This document shows, piece after piece, positions 8,039-17,152 of a DNA stretch of 64,000 nucleotides. The stretch is taken from assembly GCF_004010155.1 (NCBI RefSeq), contig NZ_RRYH01000013.1:144323-208322 (forward strand), read 5' to 3'. The stretch comes from Solirhodobacter olei (GTDB lineage Bacteria > Pseudomonadota > Alphaproteobacteria > Rhodobacterales > Rhodobacteraceae). The position numbers and the translations under genes are program-made. The number at the start of each line of letters is the position of its first letter. The stretch's first letter is position 1. A model generated the notes under the pieces. The model ran no database searches and was not told where the DNA came from. It saw nothing but the letters and a program-made list of their open reading frames with translations.

Positions 8039-8926
8039 TCACCAGTTCCCTGAAACGACGAACTGGGCGAACAGCTTTGCCGTTTCAGCCGCCGCGTCTC
8101 GACGGCAGATCAACAATATCTGACGTTCGGCATTGCGTTCCGCGATTTCGACGTACGTCACGTTTGCGAAATTTCCTGTGGCAAGGGATTTTGGCACCAG
8201 GGACACACCCATTCCTTGGGCTACCAAGGCAACGACGGTGAACCAGTGCTGCATATGGTAATGCGGATAGGGTTCAATTTCAGCGGCGCGAAGCAGAGCG
8301 GCGATTCGATCATAGAAGTTGGCAGAAAGCTCTCGCGAAAATACAATCACACGCTCGCCCGCCAACTCGCTCAACCTGATCCGAGTGCGGCCAGACAGGC
8401 GGTGCCCACGCGGCAGGCAGCAGACCAGCCGCTCGGTTTCGATCTTATGTTGCTTGATCTCTTCCGGCAGCGGGACCTCATGCACGAAACCGACGTCGAT
8501 TTTGTGGTGCATCATGTCATTGACTTGCTGCGCAGTATTCATTTCCCGCAGATTCAATTCGATCTCTGGATAGGCCTCTTGGAAAGCCTTCAGCGCTGGG
8601 GGCAGACGGTTGAAAAGAACCGAAGGTACGAAGGCAACCTTGACCGTACCTACGAAGCCCTTCGCAGTCTGGGCCGCGATGGCTTCCGCCGCCCCAAGTT
8701 GACCAAGAATTCGCCTTGCGTGTTCGGCGAAGACCGCGCCTGCGGGCGTCAATCTCACCATCCGGTTCGAACGCAACATCAACTCGAAACCAAGGGAATG
8801 CTCAAGTTGCTTGAGGCTGGCGCTTAGCGGGGGCTGAGAAATGTGCAACCTCTCTGCCGCACGGCCAAAGTGCAGCTCTTCAGCCAGTGCCAAAAAATAC
8901 TGCAACTGTCGAAAGGTAACTGCCAT
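8039..8926 (-). CDS. LysR-family transcription regulator
   Basis: A 295-residue regulator with a classical LysR N-terminus: FRQLQYFLALAEELHFGRAA, ERLHISQPPLSASLKQLEHS, LGFELMLRSNRMVRLTPAG. The remaining ~200 residues form the periplasmic-binding-like effector domain. The start at 8926 gives the normal length. It is transcribed away from the acyl-CoA dehydrogenase operon, the usual arrangement in which a LysR protein activates the divergent genes in response to a pathway intermediate. The binding-site candidate lies at 8939-8954. Confidence 0.9.
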   Translation of the reverse strand: MAVTFRQLQYFLALAEELHFGRAAERLHISQPPLSASLKQLEHSLGFELMLRSNRMVRLTPAGAVFAEHARRILGQLGAAEAIAAQTAKGFVGTVKVAFVPSVLFNRLPPALKAFQEAYPEIELNLREMNTAQQVNDMMHHKIDVGFVHEVPLPEEIKQHKIETERLVCCLPRGHRLSGRTRIRLSELAGERVIVFSRELSANFYDRIAALLRAAEIEPYPHYHMQHWFTVVALVAQGMGVSLVPKSLATGNFANVTYVEIAERNAERQILLICRRDAAAETAKLFAQFVVSGNW

Positions 8927-8938
8927 CGCGGGGCCTTC

Positions 8939-8954
8939 ATACTAAAAACAGTAT
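8939..8954. promoter_or_regulatory. LysR-type inverted repeat in the divergent promoter
   Basis: ATACT-(6 bases)-AGTAT, a dyad of T-N11-A type, 13 bases upstream of the LysR start. A related half site (AGTATTA) follows at about 8971. The placement fits an autoregulatory/activator box serving both LysR and the operon starting at 9064. Confidence 0.5.
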
Positions 8955-9063
8955 CGTATGCTAGCTCAATAGTATTAGAAAACCAATCGCTCCCGTGTCT
9001 TCTCGAGTGGGAAGTGAGGCTCGCCGACCTACCGGAGGGCCGCCCATCGAGGAGGAACGAGAG

Positions 9064-10797
9064 TTGAGCGCGGCAGGACACCAGAACATTCCCGACAGTG
9101 CGGGAATGAATCTATTCCATGCAGACCCCGCCTTGGCAGAGCTATTGCAGGTCTATCTGTCGGCCGACATGCAGGCTCTCGCTCTGCCTCAGCTGGAGTG
9201 CATGGGTGCCCTCGCCGGCAAACGCCTCGAAGAACTGGCGCTTTCCGCCGACAAGAACCCTCCAGTGTTGCACTTGCGCGCCCGCAACGGGGCGGATGAT
9301 GAACGGATCGAGAAGCACCCGGCCTATGTTGCGTTGGAGCAGGTGGCCTTCGGGGATTTTGGCCTTGCCGCCATGTCTCATCGCGCTGGCGTCTTCGGAT
9401 CTTCAGACAAGCTGCCACCGCAGGTGAAATACGCGCTGATCTATCTTTTCGTGCAGGCAGAGTTTGGCCTTTGTTGCCCGTTGTCGATGACGGACTCGCT
9501 TACCCGCACGCTCGTGAAATTCGGCGCATCAGACCTGATCGACCGCTATTTCGACCAGCTTACCAGCCAAGACATGGACACCCTGTTCCAGGGTGCGATG
9601 TTCATGACAGAGCAGCTCGCTGGCTCCGACGTGGGTGCGATCGGCACGACGGCTAGGCCTGTGAACGGCGAATGGAAGCTCTACGGCGACAAGTGGTTCT
9701 GCTCCAACCCCGATGCCGCGCTGGCGATGGTGCTCGCGCGGCCGGAAGGCGCTGCACCGGGCACGAAGGGGCTGTCGCTCTTTCTTTTGCCGCGGCACCT
9801 GCCTGACGGGCGCAAGAACGCCTACAGGATCTTGCGGCTGAAGGAAAAGATGGGCACGCGTTCGATGGCCTCGGGCGAGATCGCGCTAGAGGGGGCCACC
9901 GCCTATCTCGTCGGTGACGCCGGTCAAGGCTTCAAGCAGATGACCGATATGATCAACATGTCGCGGCTGGCCAACGGCGTGCGATCTGCCGGGCTAATGC
10001 GGCGCGCTGTGTACGAGGCGATGTTCATCTCGCGCAACCGGACGGCCTTCGGAAGGCGACTGAGCGACATGCCCCTGATGCAGCGGCAGTTGATGAAGAT
10101 GCTCGTTACCGCCGAGCAGGGCCGCAGTATGGTCTTCCACACTGCACGCGTGCTTCAGGCGGCCGACGGCGGCGACGCAGCGATGGCGAAGGTGCTGCGC
10201 ATCCTGACGCCGCTGGTGAAGTTCCGGACCTGCCGCGATGCGCGCAAAGTCGCGGGTGACGCGATGGAGGTGCGCGGCGGCTGTGGCTACATCGAGGAAT
10301 GGTCCGACGCGCGGGTCCTGCGCGACGCCCATCTCGGCTCGATCTGGGAGGGGACATCGAACATCGTCGCGCTGGACGTGGCCCGCGCGACCCGCCGTGA
10401 GGATGCGCTGAGCGCGCTCGACGGCTACATCGCCAGACTGAACGCAGAAACCGCTGCAGTGCTGAGTCCGCAGACCGAGATCTTCGACAGCTTCCGCCGC
10501 GCCGCCGATCTGCTGGACGGCGTCGCCCATGACCGCAACCGCGAACCCGAGGTGCGGCAGGCCGCATCTGCCGTCTACAACGCGACCTCTGCCTGCGTCA
10601 TGGCGTGGGAGAGCGCCAGGCTGACGAAGGTGACCAACGGGCGGGCGGATGATCGTCTTCAGCTGGCGCAGGCCGTTCTGCGCCACAAGCTCCGCCCACG
10701 AGATCCCCTTGCTGGGAGCGACCCGTCCGATATCGGTGGACTCGCCCTGATCGACCGAGCAATGGGCAACGGCCGGCTTTCGGAGGCGGCGGAATGA
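9064..10797 (+). CDS. Acyl-CoA dehydrogenase, AidB-like
   Basis: About 577 residues with the ACAD fold extended at the N-terminus as in AidB-type enzymes (MNLFHADPALAELLQVYL). The FAD/substrate region shows MTEQLAGSDVGAIGTTARP, WFCSNPDAALAMVLAR and GTRSMASGEIALEGA. Near the C-terminus, GGCGYIEEWSDARVLRDAHL leads into SIWEGTSNI, the segment holding the catalytic glutamate of ACADs. I chose TTG 9064 because a GAGGAGG site precedes it by 8 bases; ATG 9106 is the alternative. It would introduce the alpha-beta double bond in an acyl-CoA made by the next gene's CoA-transferase, whose start it overlaps. Confidence 0.85.
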   Translation: MSAAGHQNIPDSAGMNLFHADPALAELLQVYLSADMQALALPQLECMGALAGKRLEELALSADKNPPVLHLRARNGADDERIEKHPAYVALEQVAFGDFGLAAMSHRAGVFGSSDKLPPQVKYALIYLFVQAEFGLCCPLSMTDSLTRTLVKFGASDLIDRYFDQLTSQDMDTLFQGAMFMTEQLAGSDVGAIGTTARPVNGEWKLYGDKWFCSNPDAALAMVLARPEGAAPGTKGLSLFLLPRHLPDGRKNAYRILRLKEKMGTRSMASGEIALEGATAYLVGDAGQGFKQMTDMINMSRLANGVRSAGLMRRAVYEAMFISRNRTAFGRRLSDMPLMQRQLMKMLVTAEQGRSMVFHTARVLQAADGGDAAMAKVLRILTPLVKFRTCRDARKVAGDAMEVRGGCGYIEEWSDARVLRDAHLGSIWEGTSNIVALDVARATRREDALSALDGYIARLNAETAAVLSPQTEIFDSFRRAADLLDGVAHDRNREPEVRQAASAVYNATSACVMAWESARLTKVTNGRADDRLQLAQAVLRHKLRPRDPLAGSDPSDIGGLALIDRAMGNGRLSEAAE

Positions 10798-11984
10798 CCG
10801 GGGCGCTGGCCGGTCTGCGGGTCATCGACCTCAGCCGAGTACTGGGCGGCCCCTTCGCCGGACAGATCCTCGGAGATCACGGCGCCGATGTCATCAAGGT
10901 CGAACCTCCCATGGGCGACGAGACCCGTGAGTGGGGCCCGCCGTTCCGCGATGGCACGGCCTCATATTTTCTCGGGTTGAATCGCAATAAGCGGGCCGTC
11001 GCACTGGATCTGCGCGCCCAGGCAGGGCGCGAAGTACTGCTGCGGCTTTTGGAGGATGCTGACGTACTGCTGGAGAACTTCAAGACCGGTACGCTGGAGA
11101 ACTGGGGACTGGGCTATGACGAAGTTCTGTCCCGCCGTTTCCCCCGGCTAATCCATTGCCGGATCTCGGGCTTTGGTGCCGATGGCCCGCTCGGGGGACT
11201 ACCTGGCTATGACGCCGTGCTTCAGGGCATGAGCGGGATCATGAGCGTGAACGGTACCCCAGAGGGTGGCCCGACGCGCGTCGGCGTACCGGTGGTCGAC
11301 ATGGTGACCGGGCTCAATGCTGTCGTCGGTGTCCTGCTGGCGCTCCATCACCGCACCGCCACCGGCTCGGGTCAGTTCGTCGAGGCGGCGTTGTTTGACT
11401 CTGCGCTGTCCTTGCTGCATCCGCATGCCGCGAATTTCGCCCTGTCGGACAGGGTTCCATCGCGAAGCGGCAACGACCACCCCAACATTTCGCCCTATTC
11501 GACCTATGCCACAGGCACGCGGTCGATCTACCTCGCTGTCGGCAACGACCGCCAGTTCCGCCGCCTGTGCAGCGAGATCGGTGCACCCGGGATCGCCGAG
11601 GATCTGCGCTTTGGTACGAACGGCGCACGCGTCGCCAACCGCACAGAGTTGCGCACGGCACTGGAAGCCGCGATGGCAAAGCTGGACGGGTCTGACCTGG
11701 CTGACCGGCTGATCCGAGCCGGGATTCCGGCGGGTCCCGTGCTCGACGTGGCCGAGGCGCTTTCCCATCCCCATGCCGCCCATCGTGACATGACGGTAAA
11801 CATCGACGGGATCCGAGGCATCGGCGCCCCTATCAAGCTGTCGCGTAGCGGGCCCAGCTATCGCTGCCCGCCACCCGATTTTGCCCAGCACCGCGACGAG
11901 ATCCTGCGCGAGGCTGGGCTGAGTGCGGACGAACGCGCCAATCTGGACCGGGACGGCATCGCTCCTACGGACCGCCGAACGTGA
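10794..11984 (+). CDS. Family III CoA-transferase (CaiB/BaiF)
   Basis: A 396-residue enzyme beginning LAGLRVIDLSRVLGGPFAGQ, with GADVIKVEPPMGDETREWGP, FLGLNRNKRAVALDL and the GVPVVDMVTGL segment that carries the catalytic aspartate of this family. Family III transferases move CoA between an acid and a donor such as succinyl-CoA, through an aspartyl-CoA anhydride. The ATGA overlap with the acyl-CoA dehydrogenase implies translational coupling; here it would activate the substrate acid of the operon. The acid is not identifiable from the sequence alone. Confidence 0.9.
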   Translation: MTGALAGLRVIDLSRVLGGPFAGQILGDHGADVIKVEPPMGDETREWGPPFRDGTASYFLGLNRNKRAVALDLRAQAGREVLLRLLEDADVLLENFKTGTLENWGLGYDEVLSRRFPRLIHCRISGFGADGPLGGLPGYDAVLQGMSGIMSVNGTPEGGPTRVGVPVVDMVTGLNAVVGVLLALHHRTATGSGQFVEAALFDSALSLLHPHAANFALSDRVPSRSGNDHPNISPYSTYATGTRSIYLAVGNDRQFRRLCSEIGAPGIAEDLRFGTNGARVANRTELRTALEAAMAKLDGSDLADRLIRAGIPAGPVLDVAEALSHPHAAHRDMTVNIDGIRGIGAPIKLSRSGPSYRCPPPDFAQHRDEILREAGLSADERANLDRDGIAPTDRRT

Positions 11985-11994
11985 GTGGGACAGC

Positions 11995-13203
11995 ATGACC
12001 GACGCCTTCATCTGCGATTACATCCGTACCCCGATCGGCCGCTACGGCGGCGCGCTGGCCGGGCTGCGCACGGATGACCTTGCTGCCGTGCCCTTGGCTG
12101 CGCTGATGTCGCGCAATCCCGGCCTCAACCCGGCGGAGATCAACGAGGTCTGGCTTGGCTGTGCCAACCAGGCGGGAGAAGACAACCGCAATGTCGCTCG
12201 CATGGCGGTGTTGCTTTCTGGCCTACCCCAAGAGGTGCCCGCCGTCACGGTCAACCGCCTGTGCGGCTCGGGGCTGGAGGCCGTTGTCGCCGCAGCGCGT
12301 GCGATCCGTGCGGGCGATATCGAGTTGGCCATCGCTGGCGGCGTCGAAAGCATGACCCGTGCGCCTTTCGTGATGCCCAAGGCCGCAACGCCTTGGGGCC
12401 GGACGAATGAGGTGCATGACACGACGATCGGCTGGCGCTTCGTGAACCCGAGGATGGCGGAGGCCTACGGCACCGATTCGATGCCTCAGACCGCCGAAAA
12501 CCTCGCCGACGCCCATGCCATCTCGCGCGTCGATCAGGACGGTTTCGCCCTCGCCTCGCAGCGCAAGACCGCCGCAGCGCAGGCCAGCGGCCGACTGGGA
12601 CAAGAGATCACGCCGGTGACGGTCCCCCTCGGGCGTGGCAAGACCGCCGAGATAGTGCAGGACGAACATCCCCGCTCGGCAACCACGGCAGAAACACTGG
12701 CAAGTCTGCGCCCGATCACGCGCGCTGACGGGACCATCACGGCGGGCAACGCCTCGGGCGTGAACGACGGGGCTGCCGCCCTAATCGTGGCTAGTATAGA
12801 CGCCGCCCGCCGCCACGGGCTGCAACCGCTGGCCCGTGTCGCCGCGGCCTCATCGGCCGGGGTGGCGCCTAGGGTGATGGGCTATGGCCCCCTGCCAGCA
12901 GTTCGGGCGCTGATGGGCCGTGCAGGTGTCACGCTCAATGACCTTGGGGTGATCGAGTTGAACGAGGCTTTTGCGGCGCAGGCACTTGCCGTGCTGCGCG
13001 ATCTTGGGCTTGCCGATGACGATCCACGTGTGAACCCGAACGGCGGCGCCATCGCGCTTGGCCATCCATTGGGAATGTCGGGCGCTCGCATAGCCGGCTC
13101 TGCCGCAATCGATCTATCCGCCGCCCGAGACGCGCGCTTCGCGCTGGCCACGATGTGCGTGGGTGTCGGCCAGGGAGCCGCCCTGCTGCTGGAGCGCGTC
13201 TGA
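11995..13203 (+). CDS. Thiolase, beta-ketoadipyl-CoA type (PcaF-like)
   Basis: A 402-residue thiolase with all three catalytic motifs: NRLCGSGLEAV (acyl-accepting Cys), NGGAIALGHPLGMSGARI (His) and ATMCVGVGQGAALLLE (proton-relay Cys). The stretch HDTTIGWRFVNPRMAEAYGT followed by DSMPQTAENLADAH resembles the 3-oxoadipyl-CoA thiolase branch more than acetoacetyl-CoA thiolases. The reaction is 3-oxoacyl-CoA + CoA to acetyl-CoA and a shortened acyl-CoA. The start ATG 11995 is 10 bases after the CoA-transferase stop. The resemblance suggests a dicarboxyl-CoA substrate, but this is not proof. Confidence 0.88.
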   Translation: MTDAFICDYIRTPIGRYGGALAGLRTDDLAAVPLAALMSRNPGLNPAEINEVWLGCANQAGEDNRNVARMAVLLSGLPQEVPAVTVNRLCGSGLEAVVAAARAIRAGDIELAIAGGVESMTRAPFVMPKAATPWGRTNEVHDTTIGWRFVNPRMAEAYGTDSMPQTAENLADAHAISRVDQDGFALASQRKTAAAQASGRLGQEITPVTVPLGRGKTAEIVQDEHPRSATTAETLASLRPITRADGTITAGNASGVNDGAAALIVASIDAARRHGLQPLARVAAASSAGVAPRVMGYGPLPAVRALMGRAGVTLNDLGVIELNEAFAAQALAVLRDLGLADDDPRVNPNGGAIALGHPLGMSGARIAGSAAIDLSAARDARFALATMCVGVGQGAALLLERV

Positions 13204-13291
13204 TCCCGGCTGGGAAGACCAGAAGCTAAGACGAAGAACGCGTCCTTGAGGCGCGACACAGAGGAAGTTCATGAAGAAGGAGGAGAGATTC

Positions 13292-14680
13292 ATGAATATG
13301 TCACAGGCCGCGCCGACGGGCGCAGCGATCGGCGCCGTTAACGCGCGGATCGATCGGCTCCCAACTTGGTGCCCGGGGGCAAGTGCGAAGTGGATCTTCG
13401 TGATTGCCTATTTCTTCGCCTTCTACGACATCATCGCCATTGGTGCGGTGCTGCCAAACGTCACAAAGGCCTTTCACCTCGCACCGGCAGAAGTGGCGCT
13501 GCCGCTGACCACGAGCCTTTTCGGCTATATCGTCGGTGCGCTGCTCTTCGGCCGCATGGCGGACCGCTACGGGCGCCGTCCGATGCTGGCCGCAACGCTT
13601 GCACTCCTTGCGGTATCCTCGGTCCTGTGCGGTATGTCATGGGGGCTGAGTTCGCTGGCGACCTTTCGGTTCCTGAACGGGATGGGGATCGGTGCGCAGA
13701 TCACGCTGACCGCTACTCTGATCAATGAATTCTCGCCCGCCCACCAGCGCGCCCGCAACATTCAGCTCAACATCATCGCGGCGGGCTGCGGAGATGCCGC
13801 CGCCCCCTTCGTGGCGATGGCCTTGTTGTCCTTCGGGCCGATCGGGTGGCGGCTGGTGCTGGGCTTCGGCGTCCTGGCCTTCATCCCGCTGCTGTCGCTT
13901 GCGCGCCTGCCGGAATCACCACGCTGGCTGGCCGCTAACGGCCGCGTGAAAGAGGCCGAGGCGATCGTCGCCCAGATGGAAGAACGCCTGTCGGCCCAAG
14001 GTCACGGCCTGCCTGCGATTGCGCCCAGCGTGAATGCTTCCGAGGCCGAGGAGATGGCACATGTCGGTATGCGCGATCTGCTGCGCCGTCCATGGATTGG
14101 TCGGGTCATGGTGGTTACCCTCTACTGGGTACTGCTTTACGTCACGACCTACGGCTTCCTCGGGTTTGAGACGGTGCTGCTGGACAAGCTGGCGGTCCAC
14201 AAGCCGCATGGGCTGCTCTATACCGCGCTTGGCGACCTGGCGTTCCCGATCGGCGCGGCACTGCCACTGCTGCTGATCAACCGCATCCCGAGGCGCTTCT
14301 TGCTAGCTCTATCCAGCCTCGTTTATGCGCTTGGCCTTGCAGTACTCGCCATGAACAACGGCTCCACCGCCGTGGTGGCCGGGGCGTTCATCGTGGCGCT
14401 GGTGATTCTGGTGAACAGCGGCGTCGGCTATACCTACACGTCCGAGATCTTCCCAACGCGCCTGCGCGCCTCGGCCATGGGGCTTGCGGACGGGGTCGGC
14501 CACTTGGGCGGTATCGTTGCACCTTACCTCGTGCTAGCAAGCCTCTCGATGTGGGGCGCACGTGGGGCTTTTGCCTTCCTGGCAGGGCTGATGGTCGTCT
14601 GCGCCGTGCTGATCGCTGGTTTGGGCGTGCGCGGCGCGGCCGAGGCTCGGTTGGACGAAGGTGTGGGCGAGCCGGCCTGA
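13292..14680 (+). CDS. MFS transporter, organic/aromatic acid type
   Basis: A 462-residue membrane protein with ~12 hydrophobic segments. It has the MFS loop 2-3 signature GRMADRYGRRPMLA, FLNGMGIGAQITLTATLINE in helix 4/5 and a charged central loop (VKEAEAIVAQMEERLSAQGH). The second half has TYTSEIFPTRLRASAMGLAD, typical of the sugar/acid porter branch. An AAGGAGGAG site lies just before ATG 13292, which I prefer to the ATG 21 bases upstream. Its place between a PcaF-like thiolase and a hydratase/dehydrogenase suggests it imports the acid degraded by this operon. Confidence 0.88.
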   Translation: MNMSQAAPTGAAIGAVNARIDRLPTWCPGASAKWIFVIAYFFAFYDIIAIGAVLPNVTKAFHLAPAEVALPLTTSLFGYIVGALLFGRMADRYGRRPMLAATLALLAVSSVLCGMSWGLSSLATFRFLNGMGIGAQITLTATLINEFSPAHQRARNIQLNIIAAGCGDAAAPFVAMALLSFGPIGWRLVLGFGVLAFIPLLSLARLPESPRWLAANGRVKEAEAIVAQMEERLSAQGHGLPAIAPSVNASEAEEMAHVGMRDLLRRPWIGRVMVVTLYWVLLYVTTYGFLGFETVLLDKLAVHKPHGLLYTALGDLAFPIGAALPLLLINRIPRRFLLALSSLVYALGLAVLAMNNGSTAVVAGAFIVALVILVNSGVGYTYTSEIFPTRLRASAMGLADGVGHLGGIVAPYLVLASLSMWGARGAFAFLAGLMVVCAVLIAGLGVRGAAEARLDEGVGEPA

Positions 14681-14698
14681 TCTGCGCGGGATACGTAA

Positions 14699-14724
14699 GC
14701 CGGCGGCAGGGGGCTGCCGCCGGC
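14699..14724. terminator. Intercistronic hairpin inside the beta-oxidation operon
   Basis: Perfect 11-bp stem GCCGGCGGCAG / CTGCCGCCGGC with a GGGG loop, 18 bases after the MFS stop and 44 bases before the next gene. It lacks a T-run, so it more likely limits or stabilises transcripts between cistrons than terminates fully. Confidence 0.6.
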
Positions 14725-14768
14725 GCTTCCGAACGACAGTCTTTCACCGTGATCAACTGGAGACCTAC

Positions 14769-16787
14769 ATGACCGTGCATCTTGCGCGGCGGGGCAATGT
14801 CGCCATCGTCACCATCGACAATCCGCCCGTTAATGCGCTCGGCCATGCAGTGCGGCGCGAGCTGTCCGACACCTTGGCCCGGATCGAGGCGGATGTCGAT
14901 GTCGCCGCCGTGGTCCTGATCTGCGCCGGGCGGACCTTTAGCGCGGGGGCCGACGTGCGCGAGTTTGACAAGCCTCCGGCAGCCCCAGCTCTAGGCGCGG
15001 TCCTACGGGCAATCGACCACGCGACGAAGCCCTGGATCGCAGCGATCCAGGGCACAGCCCTCGGCGGCGGATTGGAATTGGCGTTGGCCTGCCGGTTTCG
15101 CATCGCTTGTCCCAACGCGCGGCTGGGTCTGCCCGAAGTGACGTTGGGGCTGATCCCCGGAGCGGGTGGCACTGTGTTGTTGCCGCGCCTCATTCCCGCC
15201 GACAAGGCACTGGAAATTATCGGGTTTGGCAAACCCGTGAACGCCCGGGAGGCTCAGGCGGTCGGGCTCATAGACGGTATTGCCGAAGGTGACCTCCTTG
15301 AGGCTGCCATGGATTTCGCATCAGGGATTTTGGTCAATCCCCTACCTCCGCCTGCTATCGCCCGTCAGGTGATACCGGAATCTGCGCCCGGCGCCTTCGT
15401 TGCCGTGGCCACCCGGATTGCCGCGAAGACCCCCGGACAGCACGCCCCTGCCGCTGCCGTGCAGGCACTGCGAGGCAGCCTGTCGATTCCCCCGATTGAG
15501 GCTCTTGCCGCTGAGGCGCAGACCTTCCGCCACCTGAAGCAGAGCGACCAGTCCCGCGCCCTGCGTCACGTCTTCCTTGCCGAGCGCAACACCACAAGGA
15601 GCGTGAGGCTCGACGGGGCGGCGCCGAACGATCTTGCCATGATGGGCGTGATCGGCGGTGGGACGATGGGGGCCGGGATTGCTGCAGCCTGCCTTCTTGC
15701 AGGGCTGTCTGTGGTCATGATCGAACGCGACACCGCAGCGGCTGCGGCCGGTGCCGCGCGGGTGAGTGAGATCATTGCTAGTAGCGAGAAACGTGGCCTG
15801 ATCTCCGCAAAAAAACACGCCCTGATCAAGCGGGCCTTCCTGACCTCGGATGACTATGCCGCCCTCGCAAGGGCCGATCTGGTGATTGAGGCCGTTTTCG
15901 AGGACATGGGCGTCAAGAAACAGGTCTTCGCCCAACTGGACGCCGTGACACGCCCCGACGCCATCCTTGCCTCAAACACCTCCTATCTCGATCTAAATGA
16001 AATCGCGGCCTCGACCCGCAATCCGGCGCGGGTCATCGGCCTACATTTCTTTTCTCCCGCGCATGTAATGAGACTGCTAGAAATTGTCATGCCCGATGCA
16101 GCAGCCGACAGAACTCTGGCCAAGGCGCTGTCATTGGCAGAGCGGCTACGAAAGGTCCCGGTGCTGGCCGGGGTCTGCGACGGGTTCATCGCCAACCGGA
16201 TCATGTCGGCTTACCGCTGCGAATGCGAATACATGCTGGAGGAGGGCGCTCTACCCTGGCAGGTAGATCGCGCGATGACCGCCTTCGGCATGCCGATGGG
16301 CATCTTCCAGATGCAGGACTTGGCTGGGCTGGATATTTCTTGGGCCATGCGCAAGCGGCAGGCCGCAACACGAGACCAGGACGCGCGCTATGTCGAGATC
16401 GGGGACAGGCTGTGCGAGGCAGGCAGGCTGGGGCGTAAATCCGGGCGCGGCTACTACTGGTACCCGGACGGGAAGACGCCGGTGCCCGATCCCGAAGTCG
16501 AGGCGCTGATCAAGCAGGAGTCCGAGCGCAAGAGGCTTCGCCGGATCGTGCCGAGCGATGCCGCCATCATGGAACGGATCCTTTCCACCATGCAGGCAGA
16601 AGGCCACCGGATCCTGCGCGAGGGCATCGCCCGAAACGCTGACGATATCGACGTCGTCATGGTGAATGCCTTCGGCTTTCCGCGTTGGAGGGGCGGGCCA
16701 ATGTTCATGGAGACTCGCGTCCGTACAACCGACACAGTGCAACCTGGAACCGACGGGCCGCCCGATCAGGATCAGTGCAGAACCTGA
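14769..16787 (+). CDS. Enoyl-CoA hydratase / 3-hydroxyacyl-CoA dehydrogenase fusion (FadJ-like), altered C-terminus
   Basis: A 672-residue fusion. Residues ~1-190 are a crotonase domain (CAGRTFSAGADVREF, GTALGGGLELALACRFRIA, LGLPEVTLGLIPGAGGT). From ~290 a Rossmann fold starts (MGVIGGGTMGAGIAAACLLA), followed by the dehydrogenase motifs VIEAVFEDMGVKKQVF, SNTSYLDLNEIA and RVIGLHFFSPAHVMRLLEIV. Then come two 3HCDH C-terminal domains. It would hydrate and oxidise the enoyl-CoA made upstream. The end is odd: after FGFPRWRGGPM the usual YAD..GLD.. tail of about 40-60 residues is replaced by a short arginine/proline-rich stretch before the stop, so the last domain looks truncated. Confidence 0.85.
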   Translation: MTVHLARRGNVAIVTIDNPPVNALGHAVRRELSDTLARIEADVDVAAVVLICAGRTFSAGADVREFDKPPAAPALGAVLRAIDHATKPWIAAIQGTALGGGLELALACRFRIACPNARLGLPEVTLGLIPGAGGTVLLPRLIPADKALEIIGFGKPVNAREAQAVGLIDGIAEGDLLEAAMDFASGILVNPLPPPAIARQVIPESAPGAFVAVATRIAAKTPGQHAPAAAVQALRGSLSIPPIEALAAEAQTFRHLKQSDQSRALRHVFLAERNTTRSVRLDGAAPNDLAMMGVIGGGTMGAGIAAACLLAGLSVVMIERDTAAAAAGAARVSEIIASSEKRGLISAKKHALIKRAFLTSDDYAALARADLVIEAVFEDMGVKKQVFAQLDAVTRPDAILASNTSYLDLNEIAASTRNPARVIGLHFFSPAHVMRLLEIVMPDAAADRTLAKALSLAERLRKVPVLAGVCDGFIANRIMSAYRCECEYMLEEGALPWQVDRAMTAFGMPMGIFQMQDLAGLDISWAMRKRQAATRDQDARYVEIGDRLCEAGRLGRKSGRGYYWYPDGKTPVPDPEVEALIKQESERKRLRRIVPSDAAIMERILSTMQAEGHRILREGIARNADDIDVVMVNAFGFPRWRGGPMFMETRVRTTDTVQPGTDGPPDQDQCRT

Positions 16788-17152
16788 TCGTCGTCGCGAC
16801 ACGGCGCCCCGAGATGCGCTTCGTCCAGCCGAGATCGGAGTATTGATAAGGCTGCGTTGTACTCATTCGTGCTTGAGAACGGCGCCTTCCTCAGCGCAAC
16901 CAGTCCTCAAGTCTATCCAGAATTCCGGAAACTCGCCGCGAACGCTTCTTCAATTGGCGCGAAGCAGAATCTTGCGACAGTCAAAAAACCCTGCCGCCGC
17001 GCAGGATGTGCAGCCTTGAGAGACCAGCATATTCCGGTGATCAGGCGATCGACGCGCAAGGAGAAAGCGAAATTCTGCGATCCCCAGTAGGAAAGTTCAG
17101 TTTGGCCTGGAGATCAGCCCTTCGGTGCCAGGGTCCCTGAGGGGCGTGACCC
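16788..17152. other. Unassigned DNA between two operons
   Basis: No gene recognised. Because the upstream gene lacks its normal tail, this stretch may hold the far side of a deletion or insertion junction. I found no remaining piece of the missing C-terminus and no transposase signal here. Confidence 0.5.
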
